From positions 1,713,189 to 1,777,188 of the forward strand of contig NZ_CP045851.1 in assembly GCF_009650215.1 (NCBI RefSeq): a DNA stretch of 64,000 nucleotides. Direction: 5' to 3'. Position numbers and translations under genes: made by a program. Positions 25,459 through 33,731 of the stretch are shown piece after piece. Within the stretch, counting starts at the first letter, position 1. Every line of letters starts with the position of its first letter. Origin of the DNA: Actinomarinicola tropica (GTDB lineage Bacteria > Actinomycetota > Acidimicrobiia > Acidimicrobiales > SKKL01). The notes below the pieces were generated by a model. That model was given only the letters and a program-made list of their open reading frames with translations. It did not search any database and was not told the origin of the DNA.

Positions 25459-26207
25459 TGTCCGGTCACTCCAAGTGGGCCACGATCAAGCACAAGAAGG
25501 GCGCCGCCGACAAGGCGCGGGGGAAGCTCTTCGCGAAGCTGATCCGCCAGGTGGAGGTCGCGGCGCGCGAGGGCGGCGGCGACCCGGACTCGAACCCCAC
25601 CCTGCGCACGATGTTCCAGAAGGCCCGGGACAACTCGGTGCCGCTCGACACGATCGAGCGAGCGATCAAGCGGGGCACCGGCGAGCTCGAGGGCGTCACC
25701 TACGAGTCGATCACCTACGAGGGCTACGCCCCCAACGGGGTGGCGCTGCTCGTCGAGGTCCTCACCGACAACCGCAACCGCACCGGCTCGGAGATCAAGA
25801 CGATCTTCAACCGCAGCGGCGGCTCCTTGGCCGAGCCCGGCGCCGTCGCCTGGCAGTTCGAGCGCCGCGGCGTGATCCTCGTGCCGGGCGAGGTGGGCGA
25901 GGACGACCTGATGCTCGTCGCGCTCGACGCCGGTGCCGAGGACATCGTCGACGACGGTGGCTCCTGGCGGGTCACCTGCGAACCGTCGTCGCTCAGCGAC
26001 GTGCGTGCCGCCCTCGACGAGGCCGGCATCCCGGTGGAGTCCGCGGAGGCGTCGATGGTGTCGTCGACGGTCATCGCTCTCGAGACCGCCGAGGCGGCGA
26101 AGGCCGTGCTGAAGGTCGTCGATGCGCTCGACGACCACGACGACGTGCAGGCCGTCCACGCCAACTTCGACATCCCCGAGAGCGTCCTCGAAGCCGTCGA
26201 GGTCTGA
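25458..26207 (+). CDS. yebC: YebC/PmpR family protein
   Basis: A 249-residue protein with the invariant start SGHSKWATIKHKKGAADKAR, then RTMFQKARDNSVPLDTIERAIKRGTG and EGYAPNGVALLVEVLTDNRNRT. The family contains DNA-binding regulators and factors reported to relieve ribosome stalling. The order pdxT-yebC-ruvC is typical of actinobacteria, but here the next 5.2 kb hold unrelated genes before ruvC. Confidence 0.95.
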   Translation: MSGHSKWATIKHKKGAADKARGKLFAKLIRQVEVAAREGGGDPDSNPTLRTMFQKARDNSVPLDTIERAIKRGTGELEGVTYESITYEGYAPNGVALLVEVLTDNRNRTGSEIKTIFNRSGGSLAEPGAVAWQFERRGVILVPGEVGEDDLMLVALDAGAEDIVDDGGSWRVTCEPSSLSDVRAALDEAGIPVESAEASMVSSTVIALETAEAAKAVLKVVDALDDHDDVQAVHANFDIPESVLEAVEV

Positions 26208-26228
26208 GCCCCGCCCTCAGGGCACCTC
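26199..26228. terminator. Hairpin covering both stop codons of convergent genes
   Basis: GAGGT and CTGAG (26199-26208) pair with CTCAG (26216-26220) and ACCTC (26224-26228), with a 7-nt loop and a GGC bulge. The stem contains the yebC TGA and the stop of the opposing gene. No T-tract follows on either strand. Confidence 0.4.
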
Positions 26229-27788
26229 GATCGTCACCGGCTCCGTCGTGGCCAGCGGGAGCATGTCGACGTCCACTGCGACGACCTCGACGATGACCGT
26301 GGTCCCGGGGTCGAGCCGCGTCCCGTGCGTCGACCCGCCGAGTCCGGCGCCCGCCGACGATCGGCTCCAGGCCCGACCGTCGAGTCGGACGGTCAGGTAG
26401 GCGGTGCCTGGCGGCAGGTCGGCGGGTTCGGTGAACACGAGGAACGGCTCGCCGTCCCGCACGTCGACCTCGACGGGGATGTCGAGGGACGTCGGCACGT
26501 CGCGATCCCAGGCCGACGCGATCGGGAGCAGCTCCGGGGGGCCTCCAGCCGATCCGCCGGCGACGAGGAGGTGCTCGGCTCCGTCGGCGAGCGCATGGAA
26601 CCGGCGAGTCGTGGCAGGTGACGGGATCGGCTCCCAGCGATCAGCCCCCGGGCGCAGAACGACCCACTGGTTGTCCCCGTGGCCCGGCCCGCTCAGCACC
26701 ACCGCGCCGCCGACCTGGGTCATGGCGGATCCGAACCACGGCACCGCGTCGGGGTCCGGAAGGTCGATCCAACCGTTCTCGGGCGAGAACCGGGCCGCGA
26801 CATCGGAACCGCCGCCATCGTGCTCGAGGTGGAGGGCGACGACGGTCGCGCTCCCGCCGTCGGACGTTGCGGTGGCGAATGGAGCCGGACCGAGCGGGCT
26901 GTCGGTCAGTGGCTCCCACTCGCCGGTCGCCGCGACGTAGAGCGCCCCGTCGACGAGCCACGTGTCCGGATCCCGGTAGCAGTCGACGACCGGCTCGCAG
27001 CCGCCCCACACGAGCACGTCCTCGCCGATGGCGACGGCTGCGGCGCCAGAGCGCGGCGACAACGGAGCAGCGGGAAGCGAGCGCCACGCGTTGCCAGTCG
27101 GGTCGTACGCCCACCCGGTCCGCCAGAACACGACCTCCGAGCCCGTCCACACCCCGTCGCCGAGGGTGTTGAGGCTCGACTCCGCGACGTCCTCGGACGG
27201 GCCGGCGACCTCCCGCCAGCTGTCGGTGGTCGGGTCGTACGCCGCCCCGTATGGGTCGATCACGACGCCGCTGCTGCCCCCGAGCACGAGCACCTCCCGG
27301 CCCGTCCAGACCACCGTGGGTTCGTCCCTCCACCCGATCGGCGGCGAGGCGATCGGCGTCAGCTGTGCAGTGGAGGGATCGACCCGCGCGGCGCGTGGGT
27401 CGGCGCCGAGGTTCTCGGCGTAGAGGACGAAGAAGTCCTCGAGCATCCACACCGCGTGCGGCTCGTTCTCTGCGACGTCCAGGTCTGCGCCGCGTATCGG
27501 CCGCCAGACCGAGGGCACGCCGTCGGGTTCGGCCGGGTCGGTCGGCGAGGTCACCTCGGTCGTCATCGAGTCGGTCGCCACCGGCCCGTCGCCGGACTCG
27601 TCGCGTGGCCACGCGAGCGCCGCCACCACGCTGGCGACGAGCACCACGACTGCGGCCGCCATCAGCAGCCGTCCCTGCTGGGGCGCCGGCGTCCGCTCAG
27701 GAGCCTCGACCGGCGTCGAGGACGACGCCACCCGCGCCGACAGCGCCTCGATGTAGCGCTCGATGTCGTGCTCCAGCTTCTCAGGCAC
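26217..27788 (-). CDS. Membrane-anchored kelch-like beta-propeller protein, paired with a sigma factor
   Basis: A 523-residue protein. A short cytoplasmic N-terminus (MPEKLEHDIERYIEALSARV, about 40 residues) is followed by one membrane helix (LLMAAAVVVLVASVVAALAW, about 41-60), then a large outside region. Five or more blades show the pattern VWTG.EVLVLGG...YDPTTDSWREV, as in kelch/galactose-oxidase propellers. A short C-terminal beta domain follows. The gene overlaps the sigma-factor gene by 8 nt. That arrangement and topology suggest an anti-sigma or signal-sensing partner, but no known anti-sigma domain can be recognised. Confidence 0.75.
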   Translation of the reverse strand: MPEKLEHDIERYIEALSARVASSSTPVEAPERTPAPQQGRLLMAAAVVVLVASVVAALAWPRDESGDGPVATDSMTTEVTSPTDPAEPDGVPSVWRPIRGADLDVAENEPHAVWMLEDFFVLYAENLGADPRAARVDPSTAQLTPIASPPIGWRDEPTVVWTGREVLVLGGSSGVVIDPYGAAYDPTTDSWREVAGPSEDVAESSLNTLGDGVWTGSEVVFWRTGWAYDPTGNAWRSLPAAPLSPRSGAAAVAIGEDVLVWGGCEPVVDCYRDPDTWLVDGALYVAATGEWEPLTDSPLGPAPFATATSDGGSATVVALHLEHDGGGSDVAARFSPENGWIDLPDPDAVPWFGSAMTQVGGAVVLSGPGHGDNQWVVLRPGADRWEPIPSPATTRRFHALADGAEHLLVAGGSAGGPPELLPIASAWDRDVPTSLDIPVEVDVRDGEPFLVFTEPADLPPGTAYLTVRLDGRAWSRSSAGAGLGGSTHGTRLDPGTTVIVEVVAVDVDMLPLATTEPVTIEVP

Positions 27789-28233
27789 GGGTCACCCCCA
27801 GGCGGGTGCGGAGGTGGTCCATCGCACGATCGACGTGCTGCTGGACCGAGGACTTGGAGATGCCGAGCAGGTCGGCGGCCTCCTGGTGGCTGTGGTGCAG
27901 GCCGACCACCAGAGCGACACAGGTCCGCTGGCGCTCGGTGAGCTCCTCCATCGCCGGCGCGAGCGCCGGTTCCACGTCGTCGATCCCGAGCTCGGACGGC
28001 GACGGCAGGAACCTGGGCGTCGGCCGGGGACGTGACCTCGTCTGGCCCACCCGGTAGAGGTAGCCCGCCGGGTTCTCCATGGCGAGCACGCGCTCGTGGT
28101 GCTCCCACGCCCACGCCATCGCCTCGGCCAGCGCCTCCTCGCCGCGCTCGATGCCGTACGTCGCAGCGAACGCCGCCGCCAGCCGGGGCCTGACCTCTGT
28201 GAGGACCTCGTCGATCGTCGTGCGTGCCACCAC
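27781..28233 (-). CDS. RNA polymerase sigma factor, ECF/SigE-like
   Basis: A 150-residue two-domain sigma factor. Region 2 is represented by EALAEAMAWAWEHHERVLAMENPAGYLYRV. Region 4 is LTERQRTCVALVVGLHHSHQEAADLLGISKSSVQQHVDRAMDHLR with a clear helix-turn-helix. It would redirect RNA polymerase in response to an outside signal sensed by the coupled membrane propeller. GTG 28233 has AGGGGG about 9 nt upstream on its strand. A TACGAT box on the minus strand (28258-28263) fits its promoter. Confidence 0.85.
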   Translation of the reverse strand: MVARTTIDEVLTEVRPRLAAAFAATYGIERGEEALAEAMAWAWEHHERVLAMENPAGYLYRVGQTRSRPRPTPRFLPSPSELGIDDVEPALAPAMEELTERQRTCVALVVGLHHSHQEAADLLGISKSSVQQHVDRAMDHLRTRLGVTRA

Positions 28234-28256
28234 CCGTCAAGACCCCCTGGAAGCCG

Positions 28257-28279
28257 GATCGTACGACGCGCCTACGATC
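28257..28279. promoter_or_regulatory. Symmetrical divergent promoter with inverted repeat
   Basis: GATCGTA (28257-28263) and TACGATC (28273-28279) form a perfect 7-bp inverted repeat with a 9-nt spacer. Each arm contains TACGAT read outward, so both divergent genes have the same -10 box. The plus-strand box is 7 nt before GTG 28286. The minus-strand box gives the sigma gene a short leader with a ribosome binding site. Confidence 0.5.
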
Positions 28280-28285
28280 GGGCAC

Positions 28286-29089
28286 GTGCCGCAGAGCGAC
28301 GAGCGCGGGAGCGAGCGCAGCGAGAGTGGCCTGACCCATGAGCAGGTCGCCGAGGTCCTGGCGCGAGCGGCGGAGCTCGATGCCAGCGGTTCGATCGCGC
28401 CGATGCTGCCCGAGCTCGTGGCCCCGTCGGTGGTCGAGGAGGCGGCGGTCGAGGCGGGCCTCTCCCGCACGGCGGTGCGCCGGGCGCTGAGCGAGCTCGT
28501 CCCTGTCCGCCCGGGGCTCCCGCAGGAGCGGCCCGCGCTCCCCACGGGCAACGCCATCACCGCCGTGCGGCGTGTGCCCGGTGACCCGGACCGCGTCAGG
28601 GCCCGGGTCGAGCGGTTCCTGCGGCGGCAGGTGTTCGCCCAGCAGCGGATCTTCGACTCCGGGTCGCGGTGGGTCCCGCGCCGCGGGCTGGTGGCCACCA
28701 CGCGGCGGGCCTTCGACGTCGGCGGGCGCCTCCACCTCGACGCCGTGCGCGCCGTCGACGTCCAAGTCGTGGCCGATCCCCTGCGCGACGGCTACGCCGT
28801 CGTGCGCATCGACCTCGACGTCACGCCGGTGCGCCAACGTCAGGCCGGTGTGGCGGCCGGCGGTGCGGCCACCGGCGCCGCGGTGGGCGGCACGCTCGTC
28901 GTCCTCAACGGGTTGGAGATGGTGCTCCTCGGCGCGCCGCTCGGCGTGTCGATCGCCGCGGCCGGCTGGTGGGGCGGACGCCTCCTCGCTCGCCGATCCG
29001 TCACCGAGATCGACGTGGCGATCAACGGGTTCCTCGACCGCCTCGAGCACGACGCGCCCCCGACCGAGCGTCGTGGCACGGGTGAGTAG
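28286..29089 (+). CDS. Conserved membrane protein of unknown function
   Basis: A 267-residue protein that I do not recognise. The N-terminal 75 residues look like a helical domain (EQVAEVLARAAELDAS, then VEEAAVEAGLSRTAVRRALSEL, which resembles a helix-turn-helix). The middle region is basic. Two membrane helices sit near the end (about 195-232), and a short tail follows. A DNA-binding head plus membrane segment would suit a membrane-bound regulator; this is inference. It is divergent from the sigma factor through a shared promoter. Its TAG stop begins the -10 box of the next gene. Confidence 0.68.
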   Translation: MPQSDERGSERSESGLTHEQVAEVLARAAELDASGSIAPMLPELVAPSVVEEAAVEAGLSRTAVRRALSELVPVRPGLPQERPALPTGNAITAVRRVPGDPDRVRARVERFLRRQVFAQQRIFDSGSRWVPRRGLVATTRRAFDVGGRLHLDAVRAVDVQVVADPLRDGYAVVRIDLDVTPVRQRQAGVAAGGAATGAAVGGTLVVLNGLEMVLLGAPLGVSIAAAGWWGGRLLARRSVTEIDVAINGFLDRLEHDAPPTERRGTGE

Positions 29090-29092
29090 CCT
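29087..29092 (+). promoter_or_regulatory. -10 box TAGCCT of the peroxiredoxin gene, overlapping a stop codon
   Basis: TAGCCT ends 8 nt before ATG 29101. Its first three bases are the TAG stop of the upstream gene. Confidence 0.5.
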
Positions 29093-29100
29093 CGTCCCCC

Positions 29101-29571
29101 ATGACCCTCTCCGTCGGCGACCCGGCCCCTGACTTCACGCTGCCCGGGACGGACGGCACGCCCGAGGGCACCCGCGACTACGCGCTCAACGGGTTCCGGG
29201 GCGGACCGGTGGTCCTCGTCTTCTATCCGGGCGACAACACGCCGGTCTGCACCCGCCAGCTCACCACGTACACGACCGAGGCCGACCAGTTCGCCGACGT
29301 CGGCGCGCAGGTCCTGGCCATCAGCCCCCAGGACGTGCCGAGCCACCAGGACTTCGCCGACAAGCAGGGCGGCTTCGCGTTCCCGCTCCTCGCCGACACC
29401 GACAAGGCGGTGGGCGAGAGCTACGGCGTGCTCGGCCCGATCGGCTTCTACCGCCGCTCGGTGTTCGTCGTCGACGGGGACGGCGTCGTCCGCTACGCCC
29501 ACCGGGCCGTCGCCGGGCTCACGTTCCGGCCGACCAACGAGATCGTCGACGCCGTCCGCTCGATCGGCTGA
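29101..29571 (+). CDS. Peroxiredoxin, AhpC/TSA (BCP-like) family
   Basis: A 156-residue thioredoxin-fold protein with PAPDFTLPGTDG, VLVFYPGDNTPVCT (peroxidatic Cys about 43, in the PxxxTxxC frame) and VFVVDGDGVVRY. There is no second Cys at the usual resolving position, so it should work as a 1-Cys enzyme with an external thiol such as mycothiol or thioredoxin. It detoxifies hydroperoxides in the cytoplasm. Confidence 0.9.
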   Translation: MTLSVGDPAPDFTLPGTDGTPEGTRDYALNGFRGGPVVLVFYPGDNTPVCTRQLTTYTTEADQFADVGAQVLAISPQDVPSHQDFADKQGGFAFPLLADTDKAVGESYGVLGPIGFYRRSVFVVDGDGVVRYAHRAVAGLTFRPTNEIVDAVRSIG

Positions 29572-29592
29572 GGACGGTCGGGGGAGCTCCGC

Positions 29593-30417
29593 TCAGATCC
29601 CGTCGGCCACGCCGAGGAGGCGGGCACGGCTCACCGCGCGCATGCCCCGCCACAAGCCGAGGCCGGCGAAGGCCCACGCCAGCGCGCCGATCACGACGGT
29701 GGCGCGCCCGGCACCGAACAGGGCGCCCGTCGACTGGCTGTAGGCGATCATGATGAGCGGGAGGCTCACGAGCCCTGACGCCTGCTGGGCCGCCGCGGTG
29801 CTCTTCACCCGAGCCGAGAGGCGCAGCACGATCGACAGGGTGAGGGCGAGGAACGGCGGCACGACCCAGAGCATCAGGATCCACCACTGGCCGGTGGGGA
29901 AGAACCAGCCGCCCACCTCGGGTCCGACGATGAGGTTGACGATCAGCGAGTACAGGCCGAAGCCGACGATCGTCGTGGCGTAGCCGGGCAGCAGGCTGGC
30001 GATCAGCTTGCCGAGGTAGATCTCCTTCACGTCGGCGGGCGAGTGGGCGAGGAACTCCCCGGTGCCCCGCTCGCGCTCGCCGACGATCGTGGCCGCCCCG
30101 ACCGCAGTGGAGATCGTGAGCGGGACGACGACGGCGATCGGCGCGAACAGGTACACGGCCAGGGCGTAGGAGGCCCGTCCGGCGTCGGTGTCGCCCTGGA
30201 TCTGGTCCTGGGCCGCCTGCGGGAGGACCTCGAGCGCCTGGGAGATCTGCCCCACGGCGTCGATGTCGCCGACGGCGGTGATGCTGAGGAGCAGGACCGT
30301 CGGGATGAAGAGGAAGAAGAGGCTGCCGAGGAAGACCATCGGCACCCAGAAGTCCTTGGCCCCGATCAGCTGCTTCAGATCGGTGCGCATGACCGTCGCG
30401 ACCCGTGAGGCGTTCAT
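29593..30417 (-). CDS. ABC-2 type transporter permease
   Basis: A 274-residue protein with six predicted membrane helices and the ABC-2 pattern: an N-terminal cytoplasmic helix (VATVMRTDLKQLIGAKDFW), the first helix, a loop, then IVGERERGTGEFLAHSPADVKEIYLGK, the coupling helix typical of Na+ or drug exporter permeases (NatB-like). It works with the ATPase encoded just upstream (ATGA overlap). The substrate is unknown. Confidence 0.83.
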   Translation of the reverse strand: MNASRVATVMRTDLKQLIGAKDFWVPMVFLGSLFFLFIPTVLLLSITAVGDIDAVGQISQALEVLPQAAQDQIQGDTDAGRASYALAVYLFAPIAVVVPLTISTAVGAATIVGERERGTGEFLAHSPADVKEIYLGKLIASLLPGYATTIVGFGLYSLIVNLIVGPEVGGWFFPTGQWWILMLWVVPPFLALTLSIVLRLSARVKSTAAAQQASGLVSLPLIMIAYSQSTGALFGAGRATVVIGALAWAFAGLGLWRGMRAVSRARLLGVADGI

Positions 30418-31406
30418 CGGCCCACCGCCGCGTCGCTGCGGACCGGGGGATGGGGTGGCGGCGCGCCACGCAGCGGCCGGTGCTCCGCCCGCACGGCGAA
30501 GTAGAGGTCCTCGAGCGTCGGGCGGTGCGGCTCGACGCGTGTGAGGCGCACGCCTCGTCCGACGAGCTCGGCGATCAGATCGGGGATCCGCTCGGGCGTG
30601 TCCAGCTGGACGGTGGCGACCTGGGCGCGCTCGTAGGCGAGGACGCCCTCGTGGTCGGCCAGCGCATCGAGGCGCTCGGGCTCCTCGGCGTCGAGGCGCA
30701 CGACGGCCCCGGGCCAGTAGCTCGCCGTCAGGGCCTCGGGCGTCCCGGAGATGAGGTCGGTGCCCCGGTCGAGGACGATCACCTGCTCGGCCAACCCCTC
30801 GGCCTCGAGCAGCAGGTGGGTGCACATGACGACGGTGGAGCCGTCGCGCCGCATCTCCTTGATGAGGTCGAGCACCGCGTAGGACGACTCGGGGTCGAGC
30901 CCCGACGTCGGCTCGTCGAACAGGAGCAGGTCCGGTTCGTGGAGGACCGAGCGGGAGAGCGCGAGGCGGGTCTTCATGCCCGTCGAGTAGCCGCCGACGA
31001 GCTGGTCGAGGGCGTGCTCGATGCCGAACCGCGCCGCCGCCTCGCGGATGCGGTCGTCGGCCCGACGCCCGAGCCCGTACAGCTCGGCGGAGTAGGCGAG
31101 GTTGTCCCAGCCGGTCAGCCGGTCGTACAGCGCCGGCTTGGCGGACACGACGCCGCAGCGGCGGCGCACCTCGGCGCCGTGCTCGGCGGGGTCGAGGCCG
31201 AACACCCGCACCGTGCCCTCGTCGGGGTCGAGCGCGCCGGTGATCATGCGCACGGCCGTCGTCTTCCCCGCACCGTTCGGCCCGAGCAGCACGGTGATGC
31301 TGCGGGCCGGGACGACCAGGTCGAGCTCGGTCAGCGCGTCGACGTCGCCGAAGGCGCGGCCGACGCCGCGCAGGGCGACGATGGGGTCGTCGGAGGTGGG
31401 GTCCAC
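30414..31406 (-). CDS. ABC transporter ATP-binding protein (ABC-2 exporter)
   Basis: A 330-residue ATPase: Walker A GPNGAGKT, the Q-loop region VVSAKPALYDRLTGWDNL, Walker B LLLFDEPTSGLD and the switch CTHLLLEAEGLAEQ. The signature is YSTGMKTRLALSRSVL in place of LSGGQ, as in NatA/CcmA-like exporters. The last 90 residues form the usual C-terminal domain of this group. GTG 31406 is preferred. ATG 31489 would lengthen it into the ruvC start region on the other strand. Confidence 0.85.
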   Translation of the reverse strand: MDPTSDDPIVALRGVGRAFGDVDALTELDLVVPARSITVLLGPNGAGKTTAVRMITGALDPDEGTVRVFGLDPAEHGAEVRRRCGVVSAKPALYDRLTGWDNLAYSAELYGLGRRADDRIREAAARFGIEHALDQLVGGYSTGMKTRLALSRSVLHEPDLLLFDEPTSGLDPESSYAVLDLIKEMRRDGSTVVMCTHLLLEAEGLAEQVIVLDRGTDLISGTPEALTASYWPGAVVRLDAEEPERLDALADHEGVLAYERAQVATVQLDTPERIPDLIAELVGRGVRLTRVEPHRPTLEDLYFAVRAEHRPLRGAPPPHPPVRSDAAVGR

Positions 31407-31477
31407 CCTCTGTGCGTCGGCCGGGAGGGCCCCGGCCTGAAGCGTCCGGGGTCCCCGTCGCCGCGATCCACCCGGAC

Positions 31478-31483
31478 TAGGGT
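31478..31483 (+). promoter_or_regulatory. -10 box TAGGGT of ruvC
   Basis: TAGGGT ends 7 nt before GTG 31491, with no ribosome binding site between. Confidence 0.5.
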
Positions 31484-31490
31484 CGTACAT

Positions 31491-31988
31491 GTGTTCGTCC
31501 TCGGGATCGATCCGGGTGTGTCCCGGTGCGGCTACGCCATCGTCGAACCGCGCGCCGGTCGTCCCCGGCCGGTGGCCATCGGCATCATCACCACCCCGCC
31601 CGACGCCGAGCTGCCGCTCCGCCTGGCCGAGCTGCAGCACGAGGTCCGGGGGCTGTTCGACGACTTCGCGCCCGCCGTCGTCGCCATCGAGCGGGTGTTC
31701 TTCCAGCACAACGTCCGCACCGCCATGTCGGTGGGCCAGGCGTCCGGTCTCGTCATGGCCGAAGCGGCCTCTCGGGGTTGCGTCGTCGCCCAGTACTCGC
31801 CGAACGAGGTGAAGCAGGCCGTGACCGGCGACGGCGCCGCCGACAAGACCGCCGTGGCCACGATGGTGCAGACCTTGCTCGGGCTCCCGCGCCCGCCCCG
31901 GCCGGCCGACGCCGCCGACGCCGCGGCGCTGGCCCTCTGCCACATCGCGCACGCGCCGCTGGCCGCGGCGGCGGAGGCCGCCCGATGA
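31491..31988 (+). CDS. ruvC: Holliday junction endonuclease RuvC
   Basis: A 165-residue RNase H-fold resolvase. LGIDPGVSRCGYA has the first catalytic Asp, VAIERVFF a catalytic Glu, YSPNEVKQAVTG the DNA-binding loop and DAADAAALALCH the final acidic pair. It cleaves four-way junctions branch-migrated by RuvAB. The ATGA overlap with ruvA indicates coupled translation. Confidence 0.96.
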   Translation: MFVLGIDPGVSRCGYAIVEPRAGRPRPVAIGIITTPPDAELPLRLAELQHEVRGLFDDFAPAVVAIERVFFQHNVRTAMSVGQASGLVMAEAASRGCVVAQYSPNEVKQAVTGDGAADKTAVATMVQTLLGLPRPPRPADAADAAALALCHIAHAPLAAAAEAAR

Positions 31989-32593
31989 TCGGCTCGCTGC
32001 GAGGCCACCTGCTCGACCGCACGCTCTCGGGCGAGGTGCTGGTGGAGGTGCAGGGCGTCGGGTACCGGGTCACGGTCAGCCCCTCGACCGCCCTCGACGT
32101 CGGCGACATCGGCGGCGAGGTGTTCCTGCACGTCCACCACCACATCCGTGAGGACGCACAGACGCTCTACGGCTTCACCACCCGCGACGAGCGCATCGCG
32201 TTCGAGGCGCTGCTGTCCGCGCACGGCGTCGGGCCGGCCCTCGCACTCGCGATCCTCTCGGTGCACCCGCCGGGGTCGCTGGCCCGGGTGCTGGCCGACG
32301 ACGACCTCGCCGCCCTGTGCCTCGTGCCCGGCGTGGGCAAGAAGACGGCCCAGCGCCTGCTCGTCGAGCTGAAGAGCAAGCTCGACGTGCCGGACCTCGA
32401 CGACGCCCGTTCGGCTCCGGTGGGGTCGGCGCCCGCTGGCGGTGGCTCGTCGCGCTCCGACGTCCACGACGCGCTGGCCGGGCTCGGCTACGGGCCCGAC
32501 GAGATCCGCGAGGCGCTGCGGGACCTCCCGGCCGAGGGCGACGCCTCGGCGCTGCTCAAGGAGGCGCTGAAGCGCCTCGCCGTGGCACGGTGA
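31985..32593 (+). CDS. ruvA: Holliday junction DNA helicase subunit RuvA
   Basis: A 202-residue protein: an N-terminal OB fold ([21 protein letters not shown]), two helix-hairpin-helix motifs ([16 protein letters not shown] and [18 protein letters not shown]), an acidic linker and the C-terminal RuvB-binding domain ([11 protein letters not shown]). It tetramerises on the junction and loads RuvB. Confidence 0.96.
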   Translation: MIGSLRGHLLDRTLSGEVLVEVQGVGYRVTVSPSTALDVGDIGGEVFLHVHHHIREDAQTLYGFTTRDERIAFEALLSAHGVGPALALAILSVHPPGSLARVLADDDLAALCLVPGVGKKTAQRLLVELKSKLDVPDLDDARSAPVGSAPAGGGSSRSDVHDALAGLGYGPDEIREALRDLPAEGDASALLKEALKRLAVAR

Positions 32594-32597
32594 CGGG

Positions 32598-33689
32598 GTG
32601 AGGGAGGAGCTCCTGGACCCCGAGCCGACGCCGGAGGACCTCGATGCCGAGGGCGAGGTCGGGTGGCCTGCTGCGTCGCGGCGTCCCGCAGGCGAGGCCG
32701 TCGACGACGTCGGTCTCCGGCCCCGCCGGCTCGAGGAGTTCGTCGGCCAGGCCGAGCTCAAGGAGCACCTGGCCATCGTCCTCGAGGCCGCCCGCCGGCG
32801 CGGGCAGGCCGCCGACCACTTGCTGTTCGCCGGTCCGCCCGGACTCGGCAAGACCACGCTGTCGGGCATCGTCGCCGCCGAGATGGACGCCGCCCTCCAC
32901 GTCACGTCGGGCCCGGCGCTCGAGCGGGCCGGCGACCTCGCCGCCATCCTCACCCAGCTCGAGGAGGGCGACGTCCTCTTCGTCGACGAGATCCACCGGC
33001 TCTCCCGCGCCGTCGAGGAGGTCCTCTACCCGGCGATGGAGGACTTCCAGATCGACATCGTGCTCGGCAAGGGCCCCGCCGCCCGATCGCTGCGGCTCGA
33101 CGTCCCCCGCTTCACGCTCGTCGGCGCCACCACTCGCACCGGGCTCATCACCGGCCCGCTCCGCGACCGCTTCGGCCTCGTGGCCCGGCTCGACTACTAC
33201 ACCGCCGACGACCTGCGGGCCATCGTCGTGCGCGCTGCGGGCATCCTCGACGTCGAGCTCGACGACCAGGGCGCCGCCGAGATCGCCCGCCGGGCCCGGG
33301 GCACGCCCCGCATCGCCAACCGCCTGCTGCGTCGGGTCCGGGACTTCGCCGAGGTCCGGGGCAGCGGCGTGGTCGACCACGGCACCGCCCGGGAGGGGCT
33401 GCGGGTCTTCGGCGTCGACGAGCTGGGCCTCGACAAGGTGGACCGGGCCATCCTCGACGCCGTCTGCCGCCGCTTCGCCGGCGGGCCGGTGGGGCTGTCG
33501 ACGCTCGCGATCAGCGTGGGCGAGCCGGCCGAGACGGTCGAGGACGTCTACGAGCCCTTCCTCATCCAGCTCGGCCTGCTCATGCGCACGCCACGAGGGC
33601 GCGTCGCCACCCCGGCGGCCTGGCAGCACCTCGGCGTCGAGCCGCCGGTCGACGCACCGCGGGACGAGCCGCCGAGCCTGTTCAGCTGA
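32598..33689 (+). CDS. ruvB: Holliday junction branch-migration ATPase RuvB
   Basis: A 363-residue AAA+ motor: [15 protein letters not shown], Walker A GPPGLGKT, Walker B LFVDEIHR, sensor 1 [11 protein letters not shown] and the winged-helix domain with [15 protein letters not shown]. It starts at GTG 32598, 4 nt after ruvA. The first 30 residues are acidic and variable, so a later start is possible but no better signal is visible. Confidence 0.96.
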   Translation: MREELLDPEPTPEDLDAEGEVGWPAASRRPAGEAVDDVGLRPRRLEEFVGQAELKEHLAIVLEAARRRGQAADHLLFAGPPGLGKTTLSGIVAAEMDAALHVTSGPALERAGDLAAILTQLEEGDVLFVDEIHRLSRAVEEVLYPAMEDFQIDIVLGKGPAARSLRLDVPRFTLVGATTRTGLITGPLRDRFGLVARLDYYTADDLRAIVVRAAGILDVELDDQGAAEIARRARGTPRIANRLLRRVRDFAEVRGSGVVDHGTAREGLRVFGVDELGLDKVDRAILDAVCRRFAGGPVGLSTLAISVGEPAETVEDVYEPFLIQLGLLMRTPRGRVATPAAWQHLGVEPPVDAPRDEPPSLFS

Positions 33690-33715
33690 CGCGAGGGCCC
33701 GTCACCCGGTGCCGT

Positions 33716-33721
33716 TAGCCT
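33716..33721 (+). promoter_or_regulatory. -10 box TAGCCT of queA
   Basis: TAGCCT ends 10 nt before the queA ATG, so a 5' leader of only a few bases is expected. Confidence 0.45.
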
Positions 33722-33731
33722 CGCGACGCCC

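Noticed and set aside
29568-29592. CTGAG/CTCAG pairing between the convergent peroxiredoxin and permease genes
   Set aside because: Only 5 bp, with a long loop containing its own GGAGCTCC palindrome. Too weak to list as a terminator.
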